The notes under the pieces: model-generated
What the model saw: only the letters and a program-made list of their open reading frames with translations
Told to the model about the DNA's origin: nothing
Databases searched by the model: none
Part shown: in pieces, positions 26,509 to 37,169 of the stretch
How positions within the stretch are numbered: the stretch's first letter is position 1
Layout: the number at the start of each line of letters is the position of its first letter
Source: Shewanella glacialimarina
GTDB taxonomy: Bacteria > Pseudomonadota > Gammaproteobacteria > Enterobacterales > Shewanellaceae
DNA: 64,000 nt
NCBI RefSeq assembly: GCF_020511155.1
Contig: NZ_CP041216.1
Location: 2,480,001 to 2,544,000 of the forward strand
Reading direction: 5' to 3'
Translations under genes and position numbers: made by a program

Positions 26509-28062
26509 ATGTCGGCAAATAACCATGCTCCGCAAGAGCTTAATAAACAAGTTCAGCCTCAGCTCAATTTTTGGCAAATATTTAACATGTGTTTTGGCTT
26601 TCTTGGCATTCAATTTGGCTTTGCCCTGCAAAATGCTAATGTCAGCCGAATATTTCAAACCTTAGGCGCTGAGATAGACGACATTCCTATTTTATGGATT
26701 GCTGCGCCGCTCACCGGATTAATCGTTCAACCCATTATTGGTTACTTAAGTGATAATACCTGGAACTTTTTAGGTCGCCGTCGTCCTTATTTCTTATTCG
26801 GTGCCATTTTTACCACACTGTCATTATTCATCATGCCGCACTCACCTGCTTTATGGGTCGCGGCTGGGATGTTATGGATTATGGATGCTTCAATTAACAT
26901 CGCCATGGAACCATTTCGGGCTTTTGTGGGCGATAATTTACCGCAAAAGCAACGCACCCAGGGCTATGCAATGCAAAGCTTTTTTATTGGTGTCGGCGCG
27001 GTAATCGCATCAGCATTACCCTATATTTTGACTAATTATTTTGATGTCGCCAATACCGCACCTGCCGGTGAAATAGCCGACTCAGTTCGCTATGCCTTCT
27101 ACTTCGGTGGTGCGGTATTATTTCTTGCTGTCGGTTGGACCATAGTTTCCAGTAAAGAATACTCGCCTGAAGAATTAGCACGTTTTCATCAGCAAGAAAC
27201 AGATCAACAGCAACCGCTAGTGGAAAACCAGCGCAGCGTCAGCCAGTACCGAAATGGCGCAATGATTTGGATGGCGATTGGGGCGTTATTTACTGCCATC
27301 ATTATTGCTCAAAATCTCGATAAGCAGCTTTATATCTTAAGCTTAGGCATTTTTGCTTTTGGTCCTTTGCAGCTAATTTGTTCAATAAAACTGGCAAACA
27401 AAAACCAACAAGCACGCAGCTCTCTGGGATTAGTGTTTAACGTGGTTGACGACTTATTCCACATGCCAAAAGCGATGCGACAACTGGCTGTAGTACAGTT
27501 TTTTGCCTGGTTTGCCCTATTCGCCATGTGGATTTATACCACAGCCGCGGTCACCTCATATCATTATGGTTCTACTGACGTGGTTACCCAAGCCTATAAT
27601 GACGGCGCTGATTGGGTCGGCATGTTATTCGCTTCATACAATGGCTTTGCTGCCATTGCGGCAATCATTATTCCTTTTTTAGCCAAAGCTGTCGGCATTA
27701 AGTTTACTCACACTATCAATATGTTTTTAGGCGGCATTGGCTTAATCAGTTTTTACTTTATTAAAGACCCGACTCAATTGTGGATCCCGATGATAGGTGT
27801 AGGTTTCGCCTGGGCTTCTATTTTATCTGTGCCGTACGCCATGTTATCGGGGGTTATTCCACCGAAAAAAATGGGTGTATATATGGGCATTTTTAACTTT
27901 TTCATCGTGATCCCCCAACTGTTAGCAGCCAGTATTTTAGGATTATTACTGAAAGTATTCTTTGATGGTCAGCCAATATATGCCGTGGTATTAGGCGGGG
28001 TGTTTATGATGATTTCAGGCATAGCCGTGCTATTTGTTGATCAAAACAAACACACTCAATAA
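26509..28062 (+). CDS. MFS maltose/sugar transporter (SLC45/GPH-like, MalT-type)
   Basis: This 517-residue membrane protein has about 12 predicted membrane helices in two halves. The motif LSDNTWNFLGRRRPYFL between helices 2 and 3 is the signature of the MFS/GPH sucrose-maltose carrier group found in Alteromonadales maltose loci. It probably imports maltose or glucose with protons across the inner membrane. AAGGA precedes the ATG. The glucoamylase gene follows after 122 bp without a terminator, suggesting one operon. Control is probably by the MalR-like operator at 26227 and by the leader terminator. The precise sugar is inferred from neighbours. Confidence 0.9.
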   Translation: MSANNHAPQELNKQVQPQLNFWQIFNMCFGFLGIQFGFALQNANVSRIFQTLGAEIDDIPILWIAAPLTGLIVQPIIGYLSDNTWNFLGRRRPYFLFGAIFTTLSLFIMPHSPALWVAAGMLWIMDASINIAMEPFRAFVGDNLPQKQRTQGYAMQSFFIGVGAVIASALPYILTNYFDVANTAPAGEIADSVRYAFYFGGAVLFLAVGWTIVSSKEYSPEELARFHQQETDQQQPLVENQRSVSQYRNGAMIWMAIGALFTAIIIAQNLDKQLYILSLGIFAFGPLQLICSIKLANKNQQARSSLGLVFNVVDDLFHMPKAMRQLAVVQFFAWFALFAMWIYTTAAVTSYHYGSTDVVTQAYNDGADWVGMLFASYNGFAAIAAIIIPFLAKAVGIKFTHTINMFLGGIGLISFYFIKDPTQLWIPMIGVGFAWASILSVPYAMLSGVIPPKKMGVYMGIFNFFIVIPQLLAASILGLLLKVFFDGQPIYAVVLGGVFMMISGIAVLFVDQNKHTQ

Positions 28063-28184
28063 TAAGTAATTAATAAACAATCAGTCACCTTTTTATAAAG
28101 GCTAAACATTTCAAACAAGTGCCTTCATAGCGACTATAAAAATAGTTGATACACATAATTAACAATAAGAAATTGGGGAACTCA

Positions 28185-30644
28185 ATGTCAAAAATTGATT
28201 CACTTATCAAACAGTCAGCAATCGCCAGCGCAATTAGCCTTGCGCTACTTAGTTTAAGCGCCTGTTCAGATAGCACAACGGCACCAATAGATGAGCCTAT
28301 CGCTAGCACAGTGACTCATATTGCACCTGGCGCTCCGGGTGCGGATCCTGTGTGGGCATTTTCAGGAAAAACCGGTATTGGCACTTCCTATGAGCCTTAT
28401 TCCAATGGCCAGTATGTTGACAGCGAAGCTAACCCTGTCAGTAAAGTGTGGTTCTCAGTCGCCCAGGGTATTTTAACTGAAACCATGTACGGCATGATCC
28501 ACAATGCACAGTTAAAAGAATTGCAATTTGTGATTGTCGGTAATGGTTTTGTTGATACTGAAAAAGAGAATACCAACAGTACTATTGAATATCTGCATAC
28601 CGACGACCAAGGTCGACCATTATCTTTGGCCTATAAAATTGTTAACACGGATAAAGACGATAAATACAAGATTGAAAAACATATTTTCACCGATCCAACC
28701 CGCGACAGCTTAATGATGAAGGTGGTTTTTACCGCATTTGAAGATGGTATCACGCCTTATCTTTATGCTAACCCACATATAGACAATAGCGGCGCAAATG
28801 ATATTGCCAGTATTGAAAATGATGCCTTGGTGGCTTATACCAGTGCTGATAATTCATCGGTATTAACCATTAAATCCGATATTGATTACGTCAAAGCCAG
28901 CGTGGGTTTTGTTGGCACCTCAGACGGTTTAGTCGACCTAGCCGATAATAGCCAGCTTGATAAGCTGTATCAAAGTACCAGTAAAGACAAGTCAACCGTA
29001 GGAAATGTCGCATTAACGGCGCAATACCCTACCCTTAATAGCAACAGCTATACGGTCAACTTTGCTATAGGTTTTGGTCACAATAAAGAATCTAGCCTAA
29101 ACAATGCTAACACCACCCTTGAAACCGGTTATGACGCTGTATTAAGCGCCTATCTTGGTGATGATAAACATATTGGCTGGAAAGACTATTTAGCCTCGCT
29201 AACACCCCTTAATAATATGTCGACTAACACTGCTGATAGTGGCAAGTTACTTTACACCAGTGCATTAGTGCTAAAAGCGCAGGAAGATAAAACCCATGCG
29301 GGTGCCTTAATTGCCTCACTGTCTAACCCTTGGGGTGATACCGTTTCAGCTAAAGTCGGCAGCACGGGTTATAAAGCGGTATGGCCGCGTGATTTCTATC
29401 AATGTGCAATGGCATTCTTAGCCATGGGCGATACGCAAACGCCTAAAGTCGCATTTGAGTATTTGAAAAAAGTCCAAGTAACCGCTCAAACACCTGGTTA
29501 TGAGGGAACGCCCGGCTGGTTTTTACAAAAAACCCATGTTGATGGCGAAATTGAATGGGTAGGTGTACAGCTAGATCAAACCGCCATGCCTATTATGTTA
29601 GGTTGGAAACTGTGGCAAGCGGGTGTATTAACCGATGCAGAAACGGTGAAGTGGTATCATGACATGCTTAAACCTGCAGCGGATTTTCTAATCACAGGTG
29701 GCAAAGTTAAATTAGATTGGAATGAGACTGAAATTACCCCGCCAAGCACTCAACAAGAGCGCTGGGAAGAACAAGCAGGATACTCTCCGTCGACCACTGC
29801 TGCAGTAATTGCAGGCTTAGTTGCGGCAAGCGAGTTAGCCGTGCTAGCTAAAGATGAAAAAAGCGCTCAATACTTAAGTGCAGCGCGCAAGTTAGCTGCT
29901 GAATTAGAAACCACTATGGTGGCAAATACAGGTGATTTTGCTATAAACCAGCACGCTGAAGTTGCCCCTTACTATGTCCGCATTAGCCCTAATGGCACCC
30001 CTAACACTGCAGACAAACTGCTTGATAACAACGGTAAAACAGGCGTTGATCAACGTACCATTTTAGACGGTGGATTTTTAGAACTTGTGCGTTATGGAGT
30101 TAAAAACGCTCATGACCCAATAATTAAGAACAGCGTGTTTCTGATTGATAACACCAAATTAGACGATAACCTGAGGGTAAAATATGAATTTACCGCCAAA
30201 GATGGCAGCACTGTGCCAGGTTATCGCCGCTATGGTAACGATGGCTATGGTGAAGATATTGTCACCGGATTAAGTTATGCCGAAAAGGGCAATACTGAAC
30301 AGCAACGTGGACGAGTCTGGCCATTCTTTACCGGTGAGCGCGGCCACTATGAATTAGCACTGGCTAAAGCATCTGGCACGCTTAACCCAAACACTAAATC
30401 GCAACTTATCCAAACTTATGTGCAGGGGATGGAAACGTTTGCTAATGAAGGGTTAATGCTGCCAGAACAAGCTTGGGATGGTGTGGGCAATGCCACTCGC
30501 TATAAATACAAAATGGGCCAAGGCACAAACTCAGCCACCCCACTTGCGTGGACACATGCTGAATACGTTAAATTGGTTCGTTCAATAACAGATGAAAATG
30601 TATGGGATCACTATCCTATAGTCACTGAACAGTTAAGCCAATAA
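28185..30644 (+). CDS. GH15 glucan 1,4-alpha-glucosidase (glucoamylase) lipoprotein
   Basis: The 819-residue protein begins with a lipoprotein signal ending LSAC (Cys28). I prefer the ATG at 28185, which has GGGG upstream, over a TTG 39 bp earlier. An N-terminal bacterial glucoamylase beta-sandwich is followed by an (alpha/alpha)6 barrel from about residue 340. Motifs are KAVWPRDFYQ, WVGVQLDQTA, WEEQAGYSPS (catalytic acid E528 or E529), GRVWPFFTGER and LPEQAWDG (catalytic base). It should release glucose from non-reducing ends of starch and maltodextrins in the periplasm or at the cell surface. It is the last gene of the transporter operon; a terminator follows. Confidence 0.93.
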   Translation: MSKIDSLIKQSAIASAISLALLSLSACSDSTTAPIDEPIASTVTHIAPGAPGADPVWAFSGKTGIGTSYEPYSNGQYVDSEANPVSKVWFSVAQGILTETMYGMIHNAQLKELQFVIVGNGFVDTEKENTNSTIEYLHTDDQGRPLSLAYKIVNTDKDDKYKIEKHIFTDPTRDSLMMKVVFTAFEDGITPYLYANPHIDNSGANDIASIENDALVAYTSADNSSVLTIKSDIDYVKASVGFVGTSDGLVDLADNSQLDKLYQSTSKDKSTVGNVALTAQYPTLNSNSYTVNFAIGFGHNKESSLNNANTTLETGYDAVLSAYLGDDKHIGWKDYLASLTPLNNMSTNTADSGKLLYTSALVLKAQEDKTHAGALIASLSNPWGDTVSAKVGSTGYKAVWPRDFYQCAMAFLAMGDTQTPKVAFEYLKKVQVTAQTPGYEGTPGWFLQKTHVDGEIEWVGVQLDQTAMPIMLGWKLWQAGVLTDAETVKWYHDMLKPAADFLITGGKVKLDWNETEITPPSTQQERWEEQAGYSPSTTAAVIAGLVAASELAVLAKDEKSAQYLSAARKLAAELETTMVANTGDFAINQHAEVAPYYVRISPNGTPNTADKLLDNNGKTGVDQRTILDGGFLELVRYGVKNAHDPIIKNSVFLIDNTKLDDNLRVKYEFTAKDGSTVPGYRRYGNDGYGEDIVTGLSYAEKGNTEQQRGRVWPFFTGERGHYELALAKASGTLNPNTKSQLIQTYVQGMETFANEGLMLPEQAWDGVGNATRYKYKMGQGTNSATPLAWTHAEYVKLVRSITDENVWDHYPIVTEQLSQ

Positions 30645-30698
30645 ACACCAACTATATCAACTTAAGTTATTATTAATATCCAGATAATTTAACAGCTT

Positions 30699-30734
30699 AA
30701 TACCGTGACATTGAAAGATGTTACGGTATTTTTA
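30699..30734 (+). terminator. Terminator after the glucoamylase gene
   Basis: AATACCGT (30699-30706) and ACGGTATT (30723-30730) form an 8-bp stem, followed by TTTAT. Confidence 0.8.
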
Positions 30735-30822
30735 TAGGTTTTTACTTGTTAACTGACGGTAAAATTGTTACAAAAGCATGTGCAAATTTTGCATTATAAA
30801 AAATTGGGATTAGGAAAAAACA

Positions 30823-31224
30823 ATGGAATGGTATTTAACAGTTTTAAAAAAGTATTTTGTATTTAGTGGCCGTGCGCGCCGTAAAGAATATTGGATGTTT
30901 GCTTTATTCAACTTCATCGTTAGCTTTGTGTTATCGCTAGTCGACATGGGAATTGGTAGCTACAATGAAATTATGGGATTAGGTACGCTAAGTGGTATTT
31001 ATACCCTACTGGTGCTTATACCAAGTATTGCAGTCGCCATTAGACGTTTACATGACACAAATCATTCTGGCTGGTGGCTATTAATCGCATTAATTCCGCT
31101 ATTGGGTGCATTATTCTTACTCGTTGTTTTCTGTTTCGATAGTAAAGAAGATAATGAATATGGTCCAAACCCAAAAACGTTAAATGATAATGACAGTGGC
31201 AATAGTGCCACCGTCGAAGCCTAG
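30823..31224 (+). CDS. DUF805 inner-membrane protein
   Basis: This 133-residue protein has about four membrane helices. FSGRARRKEYWMF near the N-terminus and AVAIRRLHDTNHSGWWLL are the DUF805 (YhaH-type) signatures. The function of the family is unknown. The tail after residue 115 is polar. It has its own promoter region between two terminators, so it is probably a single-gene unit, not part of the glucan operon. Confidence 0.88.
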   Translation: MEWYLTVLKKYFVFSGRARRKEYWMFALFNFIVSFVLSLVDMGIGSYNEIMGLGTLSGIYTLLVLIPSIAVAIRRLHDTNHSGWWLLIALIPLLGALFLLVVFCFDSKEDNEYGPNPKTLNDNDSGNSATVEA

Positions 31225-31280
31225 AAAGTAAATTAACTCGGTAAAATCAATTGACATAAATTGGTTTTAAAATGAGTAAC

Positions 31281-31324
31281 AAAGCATAGCGTGAGACTTT
31301 ATCAGCCTCACGCTATGCTTTTTT
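31281..31324. terminator. Bidirectional terminator between convergent DUF805 and DUF808 genes
   Basis: AAAGCATAGCGTGAG (31281-31295) pairs exactly with CTCACGCTATGCTTT (31307-31321), flanked by Ts on the right and As on the left. It can end transcription from both sides. Confidence 0.9.
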
Positions 31325-31404
31325 GTTAATGCCAAATTAATAATTTTATTACGACTAGCTAATAATGTCCGTTACAAAACGGGTGGCACTAACACTAACA
31401 CTAA

Positions 31405-32355
31405 TTATGCCCTTACCTTCTGTATTAAACTCATTATCGCTAACGCTATCGCGCCTGCAACAATACCAAACAAGGCATTTAGAATACTTGGCGTGAGCAT
31501 TTTCAATAGGCTACCAACATATTCTAATTGCTCAACCAAAACAGCAGCATGTTCAATATAGGCTCCAACCACATGAATACCGTGGGTTAAAATACCACCG
31601 CCCACCATAAACATTGCAATTGTGCCCACCACGGTTAATATTTTCATTAAATATGGCGCGGCGATAATTAATTTAAGCCCAATGTATCGCCCTACGCAAT
31701 TAAAAAAACCTTCACCTTGGCGTTTATTCAAATAGAAACCAAGGTCGTCAATTTTAACAATACCCGCGACTAAACCATACACGCCGACTGTCATCACTAC
31801 CGCGATAACCGATAAGGTTAAAAACTGACTCATTAAATCAGACTCAGCGACCACACCTAAACTAATAGCAATAATCTCTGCAGAAAGAACAAAGTCGGTG
31901 CGAATTGCCCCTTTTATCTTTTCTTTTTCATAGGTTTGTAAGTCAGCAACATCTCTGGACAATTTCCGTTCAACTTCGACAGCATCCGATTTTTGAGAAG
32001 GTTTATCCCGTGAAGGCTTATGCTGATAAGAATGATGTAATTTTTCAAAGCCTTCGTAGCATAAGAATAATCCACCAAACATTAATAATGGCATAATAGC
32101 CCAAGGAATAAAGGCACTAATTACTAGCGCCGCCGGCACTAATATTAACTTGTTGCGAAAAGAGCCTAACGCTACCGCCCAAACGACAGGTAATTCACGT
32201 TCTGACGCGACCCCAGACACTTGCTGAGCGTTTAATGCTAAATCGTCGCCCAGCACGCCTGCGGTTTTACGTGCTGCGACTTTACTCATCGCAGCAACGT
32301 CATCTAAAATGGTTGCAATATCATCTAGTAATGTCAGTAAGCTTGCACCGGCCAT
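31405..32355 (-). CDS. DUF808 membrane protein (YedI family)
   Basis: This 316-residue protein starts MAGASLLTLLDDIATILDDV and contains KTAGVLGDDLALNAQQV, characteristic of the DUF808/YedI family. Five or six membrane helices are predicted after residue 75, with a charged cytoplasmic loop in the middle (HKPSRDKPSQKSD). Function is unknown. It is followed on the same strand by no gene, and the outer-membrane protein gene lies 26 bp upstream, so the two could be co-transcribed. Confidence 0.88.
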   Translation of the reverse strand: MAGASLLTLLDDIATILDDVAAMSKVAARKTAGVLGDDLALNAQQVSGVASERELPVVWAVALGSFRNKLILVPAALVISAFIPWAIMPLLMFGGLFLCYEGFEKLHHSYQHKPSRDKPSQKSDAVEVERKLSRDVADLQTYEKEKIKGAIRTDFVLSAEIIAISLGVVAESDLMSQFLTLSVIAVVMTVGVYGLVAGIVKIDDLGFYLNKRQGEGFFNCVGRYIGLKLIIAAPYLMKILTVVGTIAMFMVGGGILTHGIHVVGAYIEHAAVLVEQLEYVGSLLKMLTPSILNALFGIVAGAIALAIMSLIQKVRA

Positions 32356-32381
32356 AGTAAGTAAATGTCCCTAAAATAAAA

Positions 32382-33305
32382 TTATAATGCGTACTGCCAG
32401 AGTACGCCAAATGAGTCAAAATCATTACCAATACGGGTGATAACACCGGTATTGGCATAAAATTTTAAGCTATGCTGCTGATTTAGTGCTATTGAATAAG
32501 TTAGCCCAAAGCGTGAGTTATCTTGATCGTCATTGGCCTGAATGCCATTTTTACTGGTTTCACCACCCATAAAATAATTGCCGCTCAGCGACAACCACTG
32601 CCCTTTGGCTAAACTGTAGATTACATGCCCTTGCAGAGAATATTGCGGTGCTTTGTCTAAATTTACACCATTATAAAACTCATCGTTGTCACTGTATAAA
32701 CGCACTGTGGTATTAGCACCGTAATACCAGTTTCCCTGCCGAAAAGACACACCAAAACCAGGTCTAAACACCCATTGATTTGCCCCAATATTGACTAATT
32801 TACTGGGATCATATTCACCAATAGGTGCAGTCACTTGCAGACTCACTCCCATAACTAGCCCTTCTTGGTATTGACCAAACTCTTGTCGAGTTAACGCTGG
32901 CGCGCCATAAAAATTCCAGGTTAATTTAAGGACGGGGTCAGCATAACCACAGCGTTCAGCTTCAACATACTCACCTTGAAATACCGCAGAACCGGCCATA
33001 CAGACACGACTGGCAACCACATCAAACTTAGATGAACTGCCACCTAAATCAAATGTAGTGGCATAACCGATAATGCCAGCATTAATTTCAATTTGTGATT
33101 TTTCGATAGGCACTTCTGGCGCAGGTGATAAGCCGCCCTGTGAGCGACCATAGCCAGCTACTAAAAAGTGCATATCAATAGGTATGTTGGTGTAACTACG
33201 GGGTTCTAAATCTTGAGCCATGCTTTGAAAACTGCTGACACTTGTGAGTACAGCAAAACCGAAAGCTTGTAGTCTAAATAACTGGCGATATGATGGCGTT
33301 TGCAT
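32382..33305 (-). CDS. Outer-membrane beta-barrel protein (MetA/phenol-degradation transporter-like)
   Basis: This 307-residue protein has a signal peptide (about 1-30, ending SMA) and alternating beta-strand sequence, ending in YAL. PRSYTNIPIDMHFLVAGYG near the mature N-terminus and the APIGEYDPSKLVNIGANQW block are typical of the putative transporter family first noted in phenol-degradation clusters. It probably forms a small outer-membrane pore. The substrate is not indicated. Between this gene and malR is an inverted repeat; DUF808 is 26 bp downstream. Confidence 0.8.
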   Translation of the reverse strand: MQTPSYRQLFRLQAFGFAVLTSVSSFQSMAQDLEPRSYTNIPIDMHFLVAGYGRSQGGLSPAPEVPIEKSQIEINAGIIGYATTFDLGGSSSKFDVVASRVCMAGSAVFQGEYVEAERCGYADPVLKLTWNFYGAPALTRQEFGQYQEGLVMGVSLQVTAPIGEYDPSKLVNIGANQWVFRPGFGVSFRQGNWYYGANTTVRLYSDNDEFYNGVNLDKAPQYSLQGHVIYSLAKGQWLSLSGNYFMGGETSKNGIQANDDQDNSRFGLTYSIALNQQHSLKFYANTGVITRIGNDFDSFGVLWQYAL

Positions 33306-33362
33306 TGAATCTATTTATCCTTAAATGATAACTGATGCAGAAGCATTAAAAGCTCATTTAGG

Positions 33363-33404
33363 AATATCATTAAGGTTGAGAACAACTACAACCTTAATGA
33401 TATT
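33363..33404. repeat. 16-bp inverted repeat between malR and the outer-membrane protein gene
   Basis: AATATCATTAAGGTTG (33363-33378) pairs perfectly with 33389-33404 around a ten-base loop. It lies just past the malR stop on the minus strand. A T-run is lacking, so it is a weak terminator or a regulatory structure. Confidence 0.7.
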
Positions 33405-33410
33405 TACCCA

Positions 33411-34442
33411 TTAATCTATTGTTGAACCACAAGATTGACGCACCACTAGATTGGTAGGAATTAACATAGGTGACACTTCTTGCCCGCGGATCAGTTTGAG
33501 TACACTGTCCACTAAAATCTCCCCCGCCAATTGGGTGTTTTGCTTAATGGTGGTTAGTGGCGGATTGGCAAAACTAGCCACAGGTATATCATCATAACCA
33601 ATAATAGCGACATCTTCGGGTACGTTAACACCGCGTTTTTTTAACGCCCTAAGAGCACCAATTGCAATTAAATCACTGGCTGCAAAAATAGCATCAAATT
33701 GAGTCCCTTTGTCCAGCAAGGCATTGGCAGCATCAAAGCCTGAGCTTTCAGTGCTAATAGCATCAAATTGTAATTGCTTATCAAGGGGAATATTTTGGTT
33801 TTTTAGGGCTTCACAGTGGCCTAAGTAACGGTCTCTAAATTCTGGGCTACGGCTTGAGGAATCCCCTAAGAATGCAATTTGTTTTCGACCTTGTTGCAGC
33901 ATATGCGCTGTGGCTATAACCCCACCTTGGTGATTATCACACCCGATTGATAGTACAGATTTATTATTATGTTCAGCGCCCCATATTACAAAGTGAGTAT
34001 TTTGCTCTAGCAGTTTTTCTAGCTTGTGGGCGTAATCCATATAATCGCCATAACCAAGCAAGATAATACCATCGGCCTTATTACTGTCTTCATAGTCCGC
34101 ATGCCAGTCACTAGAAAGCTGTTGAAATGACACCAGTAAGTCATACCCCTGACGGGCGGTAGCCCGGGTAATGGAACCCAACATAGAAAGAAAGAACGGA
34201 TTAATCAATGAATCATCATTAGTGGGATCTTCACAAATCAGTAGCGCCAATGTATGACTATTTTGAGTACGAAGATTACTGGCGTTTTTATCCACTTTAT
34301 AATTTAATTCTTTAGCTATCGCTTGTATGCGTTGCCGGGTTTCTAAATTAACTAAAGGACTATTTCTTAACGCGCGAGAAACCGTTGACTGAGATACCCC
34401 AGCGCGATAGGCAATGTCAATTGAGGTTGCTTTAGATGCCAT
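33411..34442 (-). CDS. malR: LacI-family repressor, probable maltodextrin regulator MalR
   Basis: This 343-residue protein has the LacI helix-turn-helix at its N-terminus (SIDIAYRAGVSQSTVSRALR, hinge helix near NASNLR) and a periplasmic-binding-like sugar domain (DGIILLG, FAASDLIAIGALRAL, IIGYDDIPVA). It likely represses the glucan genes and releases DNA when maltose or a related sugar binds. The evidence for this target is the location next to the glucan genes and the four LacI-like palindromes in front of them; no operator copy is seen before malR itself. The DUF3334 gene lies 46 bp upstream on the same strand and might be co-transcribed. Confidence 0.85.
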   Translation of the reverse strand: MASKATSIDIAYRAGVSQSTVSRALRNSPLVNLETRQRIQAIAKELNYKVDKNASNLRTQNSHTLALLICEDPTNDDSLINPFFLSMLGSITRATARQGYDLLVSFQQLSSDWHADYEDSNKADGIILLGYGDYMDYAHKLEKLLEQNTHFVIWGAEHNNKSVLSIGCDNHQGGVIATAHMLQQGRKQIAFLGDSSSRSPEFRDRYLGHCEALKNQNIPLDKQLQFDAISTESSGFDAANALLDKGTQFDAIFAASDLIAIGALRALKKRGVNVPEDVAIIGYDDIPVASFANPPLTTIKQNTQLAGEILVDSVLKLIRGQEVSPMLIPTNLVVRQSCGSTID

Positions 34443-34488
34443 TTTTACTGTTCTACCTTGTTAATTTAATGAGTGAAATAATGGTTAT

Positions 34489-35190
34489 TTATATTCCTAA
34501 CTCATCAAGCAAGCTATCTGCCTCATCTGTCACTGAGTCTTTAACTGCGATTGAGTTGGCTGACTCACTTGCAGTTTTATCATGTTGCTTTCTATGGGTT
34601 TCAATTAATGCATCAGGATCGAACTCTTCATCCATTTCGAAATCCCTTGAACGAATGAACTCAGTTTTATCCATTGCAAACTCAAGATAAAATATATGAT
34701 TATTCTGTGTTCTAAATGATACACGGCGGGCAACTGCATTATCTAAATTGGTATCAACAGAAATAGTAAGCTCTTTATTAAGCGTCAGCATTTTAGGCTG
34801 GCTCTGGCTAATAGAGGTTTGTAACTCTTTCGACACTTTGCTGATAAAATCCCCCAACATTTGGTTCATCAACTCGCCCATCACATTGGCAACGTCATCA
34901 GAGGTATGAGAAAAAGCCAGTTCATTTTCAGGCATACCCATATTGATCATATAGCGACGATAAATCTCAATCGCTGCATCAGCTGAGAAGTTGATAACCA
35001 CTAAACCAGAAAAGCCGCCGTCAAAAATAGAAAAACAACCTAAGTCAGGCTTTAAACGAGTACGAGAAATAGATTGCACCATTCCAGCATGGATAACACT
35101 ACTTGCAGTGGTATTGGATAATACATGGGAAACTGAATGACACAGTTTTAGTAAAATATCGTCGTTTTTAACGGTTTGAGAAGCGTTCAT
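34489..35190 (-). CDS. DUF3334 family protein (CheX/CheC-like fold)
   Basis: This is a 233-residue soluble protein. The block LCHSVSHVLSNTT near the start, GCFSIFDGGFSGLVVINFS, and DDVANVMGELMNQMLGDF match DUF3334, found in Shewanella and Vibrio; the last motif resembles the CheC/CheX phosphatase-type helix. Catalysis is unproven. I choose the ATG at 35190, with AAGGTG 8 bp upstream, over a GTG nine bases earlier. The C-terminal 45 residues are acidic and probably disordered. It is divergent from the MCP gene, so a chemotaxis-related role is conceivable. Confidence 0.8.
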   Translation of the reverse strand: MNASQTVKNDDILLKLCHSVSHVLSNTTASSVIHAGMVQSISRTRLKPDLGCFSIFDGGFSGLVVINFSADAAIEIYRRYMINMGMPENELAFSHTSDDVANVMGELMNQMLGDFISKVSKELQTSISQSQPKMLTLNKELTISVDTNLDNAVARRVSFRTQNNHIFYLEFAMDKTEFIRSRDFEMDEEFDPDALIETHRKQHDKTASESANSIAVKDSVTDEADSLLDELGI

Positions 35191-35461
35191 GGCATACACC
35201 TTATTTTTATAATTAAGCTAATCTTGCGGGTAAAATGATAAAAAATCAAAATTAAAACAACTCTTTAGCATAAAATATGAGTCAACATTGCATTTAACAA
35301 ATTAAACTATTGATTTACAATAAATTAATAAATTATAGCTGTTATTTAAATTTTTTCTATTAAATGTATGTTGCCTCACATTTTTGCGACAATAAACTCC
35401 TGTAAAGTCAATTAATCTTTATAATCAACGGCTTCTAGGGTTTATAATTTTAAGGATAAAA

Positions 35462-37069
35462 ATGATAGCTTCATTACGTCAGTTAACCATATTAAAACGC
35501 CTATTTATCATGCTAATTCTTGCGGCAATCGGTACTGTATGTTTTGGTAGTTTTTCCGTTAAAGAACAATATGACAATCTGGTTAATGAAAAATATCATC
35601 AATTAGCGGGTAATATTGTCCAATTCAATGCAACAGTGGAGGAATTAGCCTCTCAAAACACCCCTAGTTTAACCATTGTAGCCATTCTTGATGCTATTAA
35701 TCAGCAAGCTCAAAATCCTATTTATCTGCTAGATAACAACAAAAAGCTATTATCACCGTCTACTGATGTTTTTTTTGCTAATGCCGACATAACCAAGATA
35801 ACCGATATCAATGGCAATTTGAGTCTTAATGCAATGCTTGATTTAGCTAAAAGACAGGGGTTATCGAATGGGTCAATTACATTCACTATAAATGGCCACT
35901 CTCAAACACGTTTATTATCAATAAAATATGATAACCGACAGCAACATTATGTACTTTCTTATGCCGATAATGACAGCATTAATACAGCACTCAAGAGTAT
36001 CATAATTGACTACTTAATCATTATGATGATGATTTCTTTGCCTATTTTTATCTTCTTCTTATTGCTTAATCATTCAATCACCCAACCTATCAATATCGCC
36101 ATCAAAACTATGCGGGACATTGCCGCAGGTGAAGGCGATTTACGTCAACGACTGGATGAAAATGGTAAAGATGAAGTCTCTGAATTAGCCAAAGCATTTA
36201 ACTTGTTTGTCGTCAAAATTGCTAATGTTGTTGCAGAATTAAATCCAATATGCAATCAACTCAATATCAATGCCAACGAGTTATTAAAGGCGGTTAGCAC
36301 CTCACAGCAGAGCAGTCAAAATGTGAATCAAGAAACCCAAAGTGTTGCAGCTGCAATTCATGAGATGTTAACTACAACCCAAGATATGGCACGTAACACT
36401 CAACAAACCGCTGAAAATGCCAATAAAGTGACTGTAGAGGCCAAACATGGTCAACAATTGATGTTATCGACAGTGGTTCAAAGTGAGGCGCTAGGCAATG
36501 AGCTACAACATAATGTGCAAGTCAGCGAAAGCTTATCCCTTGCATCCAATGAAATAAGCTCTATTTTAGATGTGATTAAAGCGATTGCAGACCAAACTAA
36601 CTTACTGGCTTTAAATGCCGCCATTGAAGCCGCACGCGCGGGTAGCCATGGGCGTGGCTTTGCGGTTGTAGCAGATGAAGTGAGGGCTCTGGCAACCAGA
36701 ACCCAGGACTCGACCAATGAAATCAATCAAATTGTATCTAAAATTCATCTAGGTATTGAATCTTTACGCCAAAGTAATAGCCAAACACTTAAGCAGTCTG
36801 ACGACTTACAATTAAAAGCACGTCAATCAAGTGACTCTATGGCAAGCATTCTCGCGTTAGTTGATAACATCAACGACATGACCAGCCAACTTGCCAGTGC
36901 AACCGAGCAGCAAGCTATGGTGACTGAAGAGGTTAATATTAATATAAATGCCATTTCAGGCTTAACCCATCAAGTGGTTGCGGCAAATAAATCTAATGAA
37001 CATGAAGCGAATGAGTTAGAAAAGATAAGCCAAAAAATGGATAACACCCTTAAACAGTTTAAGATTTAA
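35462..37069 (+). CDS. Methyl-accepting chemotaxis protein
   Basis: The 535-residue protein has a membrane helix at about 12-30, a periplasmic sensor of about 145 residues, a second membrane helix (about 180-202), a HAMP domain ([23 protein letters not shown]) and a signalling coiled coil. The hairpin tip [20 protein letters not shown] followed by [12 protein letters not shown] is the conserved CheA/CheW contact. The sensor domain has no recognisable ligand motif. It is divergent from DUF3334. The ATG lies after AAGGA. Confidence 0.95.
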   Translation: MIASLRQLTILKRLFIMLILAAIGTVCFGSFSVKEQYDNLVNEKYHQLAGNIVQFNATVEELASQNTPSLTIVAILDAINQQAQNPIYLLDNNKKLLSPSTDVFFANADITKITDINGNLSLNAMLDLAKRQGLSNGSITFTINGHSQTRLLSIKYDNRQQHYVLSYADNDSINTALKSIIIDYLIIMMMISLPIFIFFLLLNHSITQPINIAIKTMRDIAAGEGDLRQRLDENGKDEVSELAKAFNLFVVKIANVVAELNPICNQLNINANELLKAVSTSQQSSQNVNQETQSVAAAIHEMLTTTQDMARNTQQTAENANKVTVEAKHGQQLMLSTVVQSEALGNELQHNVQVSESLSLASNEISSILDVIKAIADQTNLLALNAAIEAARAGSHGRGFAVVADEVRALATRTQDSTNEINQIVSKIHLGIESLRQSNSQTLKQSDDLQLKARQSSDSMASILALVDNINDMTSQLASATEQQAMVTEEVNININAISGLTHQVVAANKSNEHEANELEKISQKMDNTLKQFKI

Positions 37070-37169
37070 CTCGCAAATAACTAATATAACATTGCTTACT
37101 TTGATGCCCTGTCGCATTAAGGTATAGTTATTCGTTTTCATTTTCGTCATTAATATGAGTTCAAGCAGT

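Noticed and set aside
31387..31404. Triple CACTAA repeat near the end of the DUF808 gene
   Set aside because: A very short simple repeat with no linked feature; likely chance.
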